Assembly (NCBI GenBank): GCA_946481265.1
Contig: CAMLNE010000281.1
Coordinates: 1 to 5,501, forward strand
Length of the DNA: 5,501 nt
DNA from: an uncultured Panacagrimonas sp.
GTDB taxonomy: Bacteria > Pseudomonadota > Gammaproteobacteria > Nevskiales > Nevskiaceae
Reading direction: 5' to 3'
In this document: positions 1 through 5,324 of the stretch, piece by piece
How positions within the stretch are numbered: the stretch's first letter is position 1
How the letters are laid out: every line of letters starts with the position of its first letter
Notes under the pieces: generated by a model
Seen by the model: the letters and a program-made list of their open reading frames with translations, nothing else
Told to the model about the DNA's origin: nothing
The model's database searches: none
Program-made: the position numbers and the translations under genes

Positions 1-380
1 CCAGCCACTGCGGATTCACGCCGCAGTACGAGGGGCTGGAGGCGATCTACCGCCAGTACAAGGACCAGGGCCTGGTCGTGCTCGGCTTTCCCTCCGGCGA
101 TTTCATGGATCAGGAGTTCGAGGACGAGGCGAAGATCGCGAAGTTCTGCAAGACCAACTTCGGCGTGAGTTTCCCGATGTTCGGCAAGACCTCGGTCAAG
201 GGTGAGAACGCCAGTCCCCTGTTCCGCACGCTCAGCGAGAAGACCGGTGAGGCGCCGGGCTGGAACTTCAACAAGTACCTGGTCGGGCGCGACGGCAAGG
301 TCATCACGCACTTCGGCAGCCGGTCCAAGCCGCAGGACAAGGAGATGCGCAGGGCGATCGAGGCGGCGCTGAAGAAGTAG
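1..380 (+). CDS. Glutathione peroxidase family protein (BtuE/GPx-like), 5' end missing
   Basis: The 3' part of a thiol peroxidase of the glutathione peroxidase family, which reduces hydrogen peroxide and organic hydroperoxides. The frame is open from base 3 and ends in TAG at 378-380, giving 125 visible residues. Family members are usually about 160-185 residues, so some 35-55 N-terminal residues, and any signal peptide, lie outside the window. The peroxidatic Cys is visible residue 3 in SHCGFTPQY. A second Cys at visible residue 49 (KFCKTNFGVSFPMF) sits where thioredoxin-dependent GPx enzymes carry the resolving Cys, so a thioredoxin-type reductant is more likely than glutathione. Trp87-Asn88 (PGWNFNKYLVGRDG) supply two more catalytic-tetrad residues. 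The usual GFPCNQF block reads GFPSGDF, so the tetrad Gln is replaced by Asp. The family call is firm; the reductant is inferred. Confidence 0.93.
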   Translation, partial: SHCGFTPQYEGLEAIYRQYKDQGLVVLGFPSGDFMDQEFEDEAKIAKFCKTNFGVSFPMFGKTSVKGENASPLFRTLSEKTGEAPGWNFNKYLVGRDGKVITHFGSRSKPQDKEMRRAIEAALKK

Positions 381-424
381 GACGCCTCGCCCGATCCGGC
401 GGAACGTCGGCTGACTGCGGGTTT

Positions 425-447
425 CGCGCTGCGGTTGGATCAGCGCG
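425..447. terminator. Possible bidirectional terminator hairpin between convergent genes
   Basis: CGCGCTG (425-431) and CAGCGCG (441-447) form a perfect 7-base-pair stem with a 9-base loop. The stem sits between the stop codon of the peroxidase gene (380) and the stop codon of astD (460), where transcripts from both strands must end. Neither side has a run of T residues, so it is not a canonical intrinsic terminator. The call rests mainly on position. Confidence 0.3.
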
Positions 448-459
448 TCGACGGCGAGC

Positions 460-1962
460 TCAGATCTCGATCCCCGGGCCCGGCGGTTGGGGAAGGCGGC
501 ATGCATCCGCCTCGAGCGTCGCCACCGGGTAGGCACAGTAGTCCGCCGCGTAGAACGCGCTCGGCCGGTGATTGCCGGAGGCACCGATGCCGCCGAAGGG
601 AGCCGCGCCCGAGGCACCGGTGGTGGGGCGGTTGCGATTCACGACGCCGGCGCGGATGCGCAGGCGAAAACGCTTCCACTCCGCCGCATCGCCCGAGATC
701 AGGCTGGCCGCGAGGCCGAAACGGGTGTCGTTGGCCGCATCCACCGCATCGGAGAAGTGCCGATAGCGCACCAGCCTGAGCAGCGGACCGAAATGCTCCT
801 CGTCGGGCATGCGGTTGAGGTCACTGCAGTCCAGCAGCGCCGGCGACAGGAAGGCGCGTCCGAGCTTGAGCCGGCGCGCCTCGACCACGGCGCGCGCGCC
901 CAGCGCCAACAGGCGGGTCTGTGCCGACAGGATGCTGTCCGCCGCCTTGACCGAGATCAGCGGCCCCATGAAGGGCTCGGGGGTCGAATCCCAGAGGCCG
1001 ACGCGCAGCCTGGCGATCGCCTGGGCGAGCGCGGCCACCAGTTCGTCGCCTGCCTTGCCGGCCGGCACGTACAGGCGGCGTGCGCAGGTGCAGCGCTGGC
1101 CGCTGCTCAGGTAGGCCGAGAGCAGGATGTCGTGCACGGCGGCGCGCACATCGTCGACCCGGCTGCCGACCACCAGCGCGTTGTTGCCGCCCATCTCCAG
1201 CGCGAGGATCTTCCCGGGCTGCGCCGCGAACTGCCGCGACAGGACCTCGCCGGTGCGCGCGGAGCCGGTGAAGTACAGGCCGTCGAGTTCCTCGTGCGCG
1301 GCGATCAATTCGCCGGTCTCGCGTCCGCCCTGCAGCAGCTGCAGCACCCCCTTGGGAATGCCCGCCTCGGCCCACAGCTTCACGGTCTCCTGCGCCACCA
1401 GCGGCGTGTGCTCGCTGGGCTTGAACAGCACGCAGTTGCCGGCGAGCAGGGCAGGGACGATGTGCCCGTTGGGCAGGTGCCCCGGAAAATTGAAGGGCCC
1501 GAACACCGCGACCACGCCGTGCGGCTTGTGCCAGACGCGCTGGGTGACGTCGCCGTCCTGCACCTGGCTGGTGCCGGTCCGGGCGTGGTAGGCGCGCACC
1601 GAGTGATCGATCTTCGCGATCATCAGGCCGACCTCCGCCTTCGCCTCCCACAGCGGCTTGCCGGTCTCGCGCGAGATGCTCGTCGCCAGCGCCGCGCGAT
1701 CGCGCTCGAGCAGCGCACCGAAGCGGCGCACCACCGCCTCGCGCTGCGCGAAGTCCGCATCGGCCCAGTCGTCGGCCGCGTCGAAGGCGGCGTCCATCGC
1801 CTGGTCCAGGTCGCGGGTGCCGGCGGCCGGCCCGGCCCAGATCTCGTCGCCCTGGCTCGGCTCGATGCTCGCGAACGGCTCGCCCACACCCTCGATCCAG
1901 GCCCCGCCGATGTACAGCAGTCCTGTGGACGCTTCCTCGTCGTTCTGCTCGCGCTGGCTCAT
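460..1962 (-). CDS. astD: N-succinylglutamate 5-semialdehyde dehydrogenase (AstD)
   Basis: Cytoplasmic aldehyde dehydrogenase that oxidises N-succinyl-L-glutamate 5-semialdehyde to N-succinylglutamate with NAD+, the fourth step of the AST pathway. The product is 500 residues, close to the roughly 490 of known AstD, so the gene is complete. Aldehyde dehydrogenase landmarks appear in order: FGPFNFPGHLPNGH with the oxyanion Asn158, LFKPSEHTP (about 179-187) in the cofactor site, LEMGGNN with general base Glu256, SSGQRCTCARR with catalytic Cys291, and EEHFGPLL with Glu389. The C-terminal GNHRPSAFYAADYCAYPV block (about 464-480) is characteristic of AstD and separates it from other aldehyde dehydrogenases. 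The ATG start overlaps the astA stop codon in ATGA, which favours translational coupling. A purine-rich GGTGAG lies about a dozen bases upstream, inside astA. It is the last gene of the cluster: the next gene on this side is convergent. Confidence 0.97.
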   Translation of the reverse strand: MSQREQNDEEASTGLLYIGGAWIEGVGEPFASIEPSQGDEIWAGPAAGTRDLDQAMDAAFDAADDWADADFAQREAVVRRFGALLERDRAALATSISRETGKPLWEAKAEVGLMIAKIDHSVRAYHARTGTSQVQDGDVTQRVWHKPHGVVAVFGPFNFPGHLPNGHIVPALLAGNCVLFKPSEHTPLVAQETVKLWAEAGIPKGVLQLLQGGRETGELIAAHEELDGLYFTGSARTGEVLSRQFAAQPGKILALEMGGNNALVVGSRVDDVRAAVHDILLSAYLSSGQRCTCARRLYVPAGKAGDELVAALAQAIARLRVGLWDSTPEPFMGPLISVKAADSILSAQTRLLALGARAVVEARRLKLGRAFLSPALLDCSDLNRMPDEEHFGPLLRLVRYRHFSDAVDAANDTRFGLAASLISGDAAEWKRFRLRIRAGVVNRNRPTTGASGAAPFGGIGASGNHRPSAFYAADYCAYPVATLEADACRLPQPPGPGIEI

Positions 1963-2978
1963 GGGCTCACGATTCTCACCGGGTCTCCTGCGGATATGTT
2001 TAACGCAGCGGCGGTGACGTGATCCAGTACCAGGTGGTCATGCACCGTCGCGGCGGGCGCCAGCACGCAGCGGAAATCCTCCAGGCCGTCGCGGGCCAGC
2101 AGCTGCGGCGCCGCGTGCAGCGGTGCTCCGTTGCCATGCACGCGCGCTTCGAGTACCTGCGATTCGCGCAACACCCGAATGTCGGCGAGCGCGGCTTCCA
2201 CGGTGGGTCCGCCATCGAAGATGTCGATGTAGCCCTGGTGGCGGAATCCCTCGCTCTCCAGCAAGCCCAGCGCCGGCGCCGTCTGCGCATGGACCTGGGC
2301 CATCACCGCACGCGCCTCGGCGGGCAGCAGCGCCGCGTAGATCGGATGCGCAGGCATCAGCTCGGCGATGAGGCGCTTGTTGCCCATGCCCACGATGCGC
2401 TCGGCCTCGGCGTAATCCACGCCGAAGAAGTGGCGGCCCAGGCCTTCCCAGAACGGTGAACGACCCCGCTCGTCGGAGACGCCGCGCATCTCGGCGATCA
2501 CCCGCCCGGCGAAGCGTGCGCGGTGCGCGGCCATGAACAGGAAGCGGCACTTCGACAGCAGGCGTCCCGCACCGCCGCCGCGGAACGCCGGATCGAGGAA
2601 CAGCGAGCACAGCACCGAGCTGCCCGTGTAGTCGTTGGTCAGGTACAGCGTGGAGGTGCGGTTGTAGACCTCGAACTTGCGCGAGGCCTGCACGCTCAGG
2701 CCGACCCGATAGCTGTAGAACGGCTCGTCGAGTCCACAGGCTGCTTCGACCGCGCAGCAGCCGCCTATCGCGCCGCTCGCGTGATCCTGCAGCACGAAGA
2801 GGTATCGCTCGTGCCCGGCCTGTCCGACCTGGGCCGAGAACGAGGCGAGCGACAACTCGATGCGGTCGCGCAGGTAGTCGCGATCGGGTGGCAGCGAGGT
2901 GAACCCCGCGCCGGCGCCGCGCGCCAGGTCGAGCAGCGCGTCCAGGTCGTCGAGGCGGATCGGCCGGACCCGGTTCAT
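1959..2978 (-). CDS. astA: Arginine N-succinyltransferase (AstA)
   Basis: Catalyses succinyl-CoA + L-arginine to N2-succinyl-L-arginine, the committed first step of the AST route that degrades arginine to glutamate and succinate. The product is 339 residues, against about 340-345 for the family, and aligns by eye along its full length. The N-terminal MNRVRPIRLDDLDALLDLA, the central block around residues 115-150 (NDYTGSSVLCSLFLDP then GRLLSKCRFLFMA), the MRGVSDERGRSPFWEGLGRHFF stretch (about 164-185, key residues RG, SPFWE, GRHFF) and the FDGGPTVEA motif (about 254-262) are typical of AstA, which has a GNAT-related fold. The ATG start is preceded by GGAG about 10 bases upstream. A 106-base spacer separates it from the M20 hydrolase upstream. 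In that spacer I see only short GC-rich inverted repeats, so the three genes may share a transcript or astA may have its own promoter. Confidence 0.97.
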   Translation of the reverse strand: MNRVRPIRLDDLDALLDLARGAGAGFTSLPPDRDYLRDRIELSLASFSAQVGQAGHERYLFVLQDHASGAIGGCCAVEAACGLDEPFYSYRVGLSVQASRKFEVYNRTSTLYLTNDYTGSSVLCSLFLDPAFRGGGAGRLLSKCRFLFMAAHRARFAGRVIAEMRGVSDERGRSPFWEGLGRHFFGVDYAEAERIVGMGNKRLIAELMPAHPIYAALLPAEARAVMAQVHAQTAPALGLLESEGFRHQGYIDIFDGGPTVEAALADIRVLRESQVLEARVHGNGAPLHAAPQLLARDGLEDFRCVLAPAATVHDHLVLDHVTAAALNISAGDPVRIVSP

Positions 2979-3084
2979 CGCGCCTGCGCTCCACTGGACC
3001 GGGAGCAGCGCGGGATCTGCTGCGGAAGCCGTCTGCGCGCGCCGGGCCGCCTCCGGTTCCCGGCAGCTTCCGGTCGCTGGATGC

Positions 3085-4299
3085 TCAGCTCCATGCCAAT
3101 TCTCCGGAGGCCAGCCGCAGCAGCAGGAGGGCCGACAGGCTGGCCCGTTCGGTCATGCTCGAGACGCGCATCCATTCGCGGTCCGAATGGATGTCGCCGC
3201 CGACCACGCCCAGATTGTCGATGTTGGGCAGTCCGGCGGCGTGCAGGTTGTTGCCGTCGCAACAGCCGCCGGTGGGCTTGAACTCCAGCGACAGGCCGAG
3301 CGCGCGGCCGCAGTCGGCGACCATCCCCGCCAGGCGCCGGTTGCGCGCGTCGAAGGGCTTGGCGGGGCGGGTGAAGCCGCCACGCAGTTCCACCCGGATG
3401 CCGTCCTGCGCGTTGGCGCGAGCCAGCAGCTGGTCGAGCTGCTCATGCAGCCAGTCGGCATCCTCCGCGCCGGTGATGCGCACATTGAACTTGAAGATGC
3501 ACAGCTCGGGCACGCTGTTGAGGGCGCCGCCACCGTGCGTGTAACCGGGATTGAGGGTGACGCCCTCGCGCCGCCCGTTCAGCGCGTCGATATCCGCGAG
3601 CAGGCGCGCGGCGGCGGCGATCGCATTGCGGCCGGCAGCGAAGTCCCGTCCCGCGTGCGCGGCCCGGCCGTGCACGATCACGTCGAAATTGCCGCTGCCC
3701 TTGCGTGCGCCCACCAGGTTTCCGTCCGGCAACGCCGGTTCGTAGACCAGGCCCAGGTGGTTGCGCCGCGCGGCCTCGAGGAGCAGGGGCGCGGATCCGG
3801 GCGATCCCACTTCCTCGTCCGGATTGAGCAGCAGCTCCCAGCCGATGCGTTCGCGCAGCGCCGAACGCTCCAGGACGCACAGTGCCGCCCACATCACCAT
3901 CATCCCGCCCTTGAGATCGGCCACACCGGGACCGCGCAGGCGATCGCGGCCCGCGTCGATGACCGCCTGGAACGGCGAGTCGACGGCGTACACCGTATCG
4001 AGATGTCCGCACAGGAAGACGCGCAGTGGTGCGTCCGGACGCTGCCGCAGGCGCAGTGCCCGACCCAGCGGCCGCGTGCGCAGGCCGCCGTCATCGGCCG
4101 TGGCGGTGAACGGCGCCACATCGAGAAACTCGGCCCGGGCACCCAGCGGCGCGAACCACTCGGCCAGCGCACCGCCGACCGCGTCGACCCCCTCGACATG
4201 GAAGCTGCCGGAATTCTGGTTCGCCAGCCGCACGAGACAGGCGCGCATGCGGGGCAGTTGCGCGTCGATCCAGTCGAGGCCGGGCGGCGAGGCGTTCAC
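3085..4299 (-). CDS. M20 family metallohydrolase, carboxypeptidase-G2-like, linked to AST genes
   Basis: A di-zinc M20 amidohydrolase; the family cleaves amide bonds of N-acyl amino acids (carboxypeptidase G2, ArgE, DapE). From the GTG at 4299 the product is 404 residues, a full family length. Expected metal and catalytic residues are all visible: CGHLDTVY (His99, Asp101), GPGVADLKGG (Asp128), NPDEEVGSPGS (Glu162 general base, Glu163), YEPA (Glu187) and IHSDREW (His371). The dimerisation domain carries GRAAHAGR (His215) and SVPELCIFKFNVRI (Arg274), matching places where carboxypeptidase G2 binds the glutamate carboxylates. There is no signal peptide, so it should be cytoplasmic. Its position before astA suggests an N-succinyl substrate, perhaps N-succinylglutamate; this is inference. 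The frame stays open to a TTG at 4368, but those extra codons lie in repeat-like DNA and read unlike protein, so GTG 4299 is preferred despite no clear Shine-Dalgarno sequence. Confidence 0.88.
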   Translation of the reverse strand: MNASPPGLDWIDAQLPRMRACLVRLANQNSGSFHVEGVDAVGGALAEWFAPLGARAEFLDVAPFTATADDGGLRTRPLGRALRLRQRPDAPLRVFLCGHLDTVYAVDSPFQAVIDAGRDRLRGPGVADLKGGMMVMWAALCVLERSALRERIGWELLLNPDEEVGSPGSAPLLLEAARRNHLGLVYEPALPDGNLVGARKGSGNFDVIVHGRAAHAGRDFAAGRNAIAAAARLLADIDALNGRREGVTLNPGYTHGGGALNSVPELCIFKFNVRITGAEDADWLHEQLDQLLARANAQDGIRVELRGGFTRPAKPFDARNRRLAGMVADCGRALGLSLEFKPTGGCCDGNNLHAAGLPNIDNLGVVGGDIHSDREWMRVSSMTERASLSALLLLRLASGELAWS

Positions 4300-4305
4300 G
4301 GAGCC

Positions 4306-4311
4306 AGTGTA
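4306..4311 (-). promoter_or_regulatory. Possible -10 element for a leaderless M20 hydrolase transcript
   Basis: On the minus strand TACACT ends 6 bases before the GTG start at 4299. If it is a -10 hexamer, transcription would begin at or next to the start codon and the mRNA would lack a leader, which fits the missing Shine-Dalgarno sequence. No convincing -35 hexamer is found at 16-18 bases; TTGGCA occurs but is 22 bases away. This is weak evidence. Confidence 0.2.
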
Positions 4312-4335
4312 GATCGGCGCGCGAGTCGGGACGTG

Positions 4336-4388
4336 CCAAGAAAGGCCAGCGCAAAGGCGCAGAGGCAAAAAACAAGGACGCGGAGGAA
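4336..4388 (-). repeat. Short repeat of about 10-base period (CTCTGCGCCTTTGCGC type)
   Basis: Read on the minus strand, this stretch is a series of related roughly 10-base words: CCTCCGCGTC, then a T-rich word with six T residues, then CCTCTGCGCC, TTTGCGCTGG and CCTTTCTTGG. The composition (C/T-rich with a recurring TGCG or CGCG) differs from the surrounding DNA. Similar CTCTGCGTCTTTGCG-type words are, from memory, scattered in intergenic regions of many environmental bacteria. Only one copy is in this window. It lies just upstream of the M20 hydrolase start. Confidence 0.5.
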
Positions 4389-4458
4389 CTGGGCGGTCGC
4401 AGGCCGTGCAAGCGGCGGGGTGCGCAAAGCGGGAAGCACGTGCGCACCAAGAACCTTG

Positions 4459-4536
4459 GCCACGCCCCTGCTGTTTCGGGCGCGGAGCGACAGCGCGGCA
4501 AGCTGCGATGCCGCGCTGTCGGGATGCGGTGAGTAC
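4459..4536 (+). repeat. Diverged copy of the hairpin element found in the 5325-5501 tandem repeat
   Basis: This segment shares four blocks, in the same order and orientation, with the tandem unit at 5325-5501: CCACGCCC (4460-4467), GGCGCGGAGCGACAGCG (4479-4495, identical over 17 bases), CTGCGA (4503-4508) and CGGTGAGT (4527-4534). It can fold into two hairpins. The first pairs 4460-4467 with GGGCGCGG at 4478-4485, with one mismatch. The second is a perfect 12-base-pair stem, GACAGCGCGGCA (4489-4500) with TGCCGCGCTGTC (4509-4520), around an 8-base loop. It begins 11 bases past the stop codon of the secreted-protein gene, so the strong stem could also help end that transcript, although no T run follows on the minus strand. 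Confidence 0.75.
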
Positions 4537-4546
4537 GGCTCAGCGA

Positions 4547-4915
4547 CTACGGACGATCACCGGCGCCAAGCGGATCCAGCACCGCGTTCGAAATTTCATA
4601 GAGCTCCAGGGAGTGGACGAGCCGCGACGTCGAGCCCTTTCGCAGGCCGGGGAGGTCCGGCCGCTTGTCGTTGGTCGGAATGATGTTGCCCGTCGCCCGT
4701 CGCAGGTTGTTGGCGTAATCGAATCCCTGCTGGCCAATCGCGTTGTCATGAAGCGGGCTGATCTGGCTGAACAGGTTAAGCGTGCCCGCGCCGTCTCTGG
4801 TCAGCTCACCCAGGTTCACGACAGGGAGAGGGGGAGCGGCGCTGGCAGCGCCTGCGAGCAGGCTGGTTGCCGCGACGACCGGTCCAAGGACATGCATCTT
4901 CGTCAGCTTCTTCAT
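4547..4915 (-). CDS. Small secreted protein of unknown function
   Basis: A 122-residue product that I do not recognise. It opens with a classic Sec signal peptide: basic MKKLTKMH, hydrophobic VLGPVVAATSLLAG, then an ASA-type cleavage site near residues 24-27 before PPLPV. The mature part of roughly 96 residues should be periplasmic or exported. It has no cysteine, no lipobox, no transmembrane segment and no metal-binding cluster that I can see. It is mixed polar in character (NLGELTRDGAG, QQGFDYANNLRRATGNIIP, SLELYEISNAVLDPLG). Start ATG 4915 is chosen because GGAG lies 6 bases upstream and the signal peptide begins there; the frame stays open to 5188, but the upstream translation is Arg/Cys-rich and not protein-like. 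It lies on the same strand as the M20-astA-astD genes but 247 bases away across repeat-rich DNA, so it is probably a separate unit. Confidence 0.75.
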   Translation of the reverse strand: MKKLTKMHVLGPVVAATSLLAGAASAAPPLPVVNLGELTRDGAGTLNLFSQISPLHDNAIGQQGFDYANNLRRATGNIIPTNDKRPDLPGLRKGSTSRLVHSLELYEISNAVLDPLGAGDRP

Positions 4916-4921
4916 CGATAT

Positions 4922-4925
4922 CTCC
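4922..4925 (-). promoter_or_regulatory. Ribosome binding site of the secreted-protein gene
   Basis: GGAG on the minus strand, 6 bases before ATG 4915. It decides this start over the longer open frame, because it has good spacing and coincides with the first codon of a signal peptide. Confidence 0.7.
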
Positions 4926-5183
4926 GGAAGAGGTTGGAGCGATCCGGCATTGCGCCGGGGCTTCGCGTTCCGGACGCTGCAGACGCCGTGCCCGGCGCGA
5001 GTCATCAGGCATCGTGCAGAGCGCAGGGTGGCGCACGCCCCTCTGGGGTGCCTCTGGCTCAAAATGCACCGAAGATCGCGCAAGCACGAGACGGTGTCTT
5101 GACTATCGCGCGTGGACGCCCTGCATTTCGCCGCAGCGGTGATGCAAGGGGAACCGCGGCAGGGAAGGCGCCCGTCGCGAGAA

Positions 5184-5221
5184 GGCATTCTCTTTCATGG
5201 ACCGGATTGATCCGGTATGCC
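5184..5221. repeat. Nested inverted repeat around ACCGGAT-TG-ATCCGGT
   Basis: ACCGGAT (5201-5207) and ATCCGGT (5210-5216) are perfect complements separated by two bases, a 16-base near-palindrome of operator size. Directly outside, ATGCC (5217-5221) complements GGCAT (5184-5188). The centre could be a dimeric regulator site or a tight stem. No gene start is close by on either strand inside the window; the nearest is the secreted-protein gene, nearly 300 bases away. Its role is unknown. Confidence 0.4.
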
Positions 5222-5294
5222 GGCCGCATTTCCCCCACACCCCCGTACGTCTGCGGACACCCGGATGGGGATGGATCCGACTGATTCGATTGAA

Positions 5295-5323
5295 TGGATA
5301 CGAATGGCATTCACCGGTATCCA
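5295..5323. repeat. Nested inverted repeat TGGATAC...GTATCCA
   Basis: TGGATAC (5295-5301) and GTATCCA (5317-5323) are perfect 7-base complements. Inside them GAATG (5302-5306) and CATTC (5308-5312) are perfect 5-base complements around one G. The outer arm ends one base before the 110-base tandem repeat begins, so it may mark the boundary of that array. Confidence 0.4.
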
Positions 5324-5324
5324 C

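Larger units (their letters stand above)
4916..5324. other. Gene-free stretch upstream of the secreted-protein gene
   Basis: I see no gene here. Open frames exist on both strands, but their translations are Arg-, Pro-, Ser- or Cys-rich, as expected of GC-rich non-coding DNA. The minus-strand leader has a small hairpin close to the start codon (CCGGC 4944-4948 with GCCGG 4954-4958). I found no convincing -35/-10 pair for the secreted-protein gene. Two larger inverted repeats lie at 5184-5221 and 5295-5323 and are listed separately. The part from about 5180 to 5320 is less GC-rich than the coding regions. Confidence 0.5.

Noticed and set aside
487..2022. 511-codon plus-strand open frame opposite astD
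   Set aside because: It mirrors astD in antisense; the translation is Arg/Ala/Gly/Gln-rich without domains, as expected of the complement of a GC-rich gene.
4300..4368. Longer start (TTG at 4368) for the M20 hydrolase
   Set aside because: The extra 23 codons come from the periodic repeat and adjoining DNA and do not resemble M20 N-termini.
4489..4520. A standard intrinsic terminator for the secreted-protein gene
   Set aside because: The 12-base-pair stem is strong, but no T run follows it on the minus strand, and the stem is better explained as part of the shared repeat element.
2899..4683. 594-codon plus-strand open frame opposite the M20 gene and across the intergenic gap
   Set aside because: It runs antisense to a clearly real enzyme and through repeat DNA, and the product has low-complexity Arg/Ala-rich composition.
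4916..5188. Upstream extension of the secreted protein to an ATG at 5188
   Set aside because: The extra 91 residues are Arg/Cys-rich and not protein-like, and they would bury a signal peptide that has its own well-placed ribosome binding site at 4922-4925.
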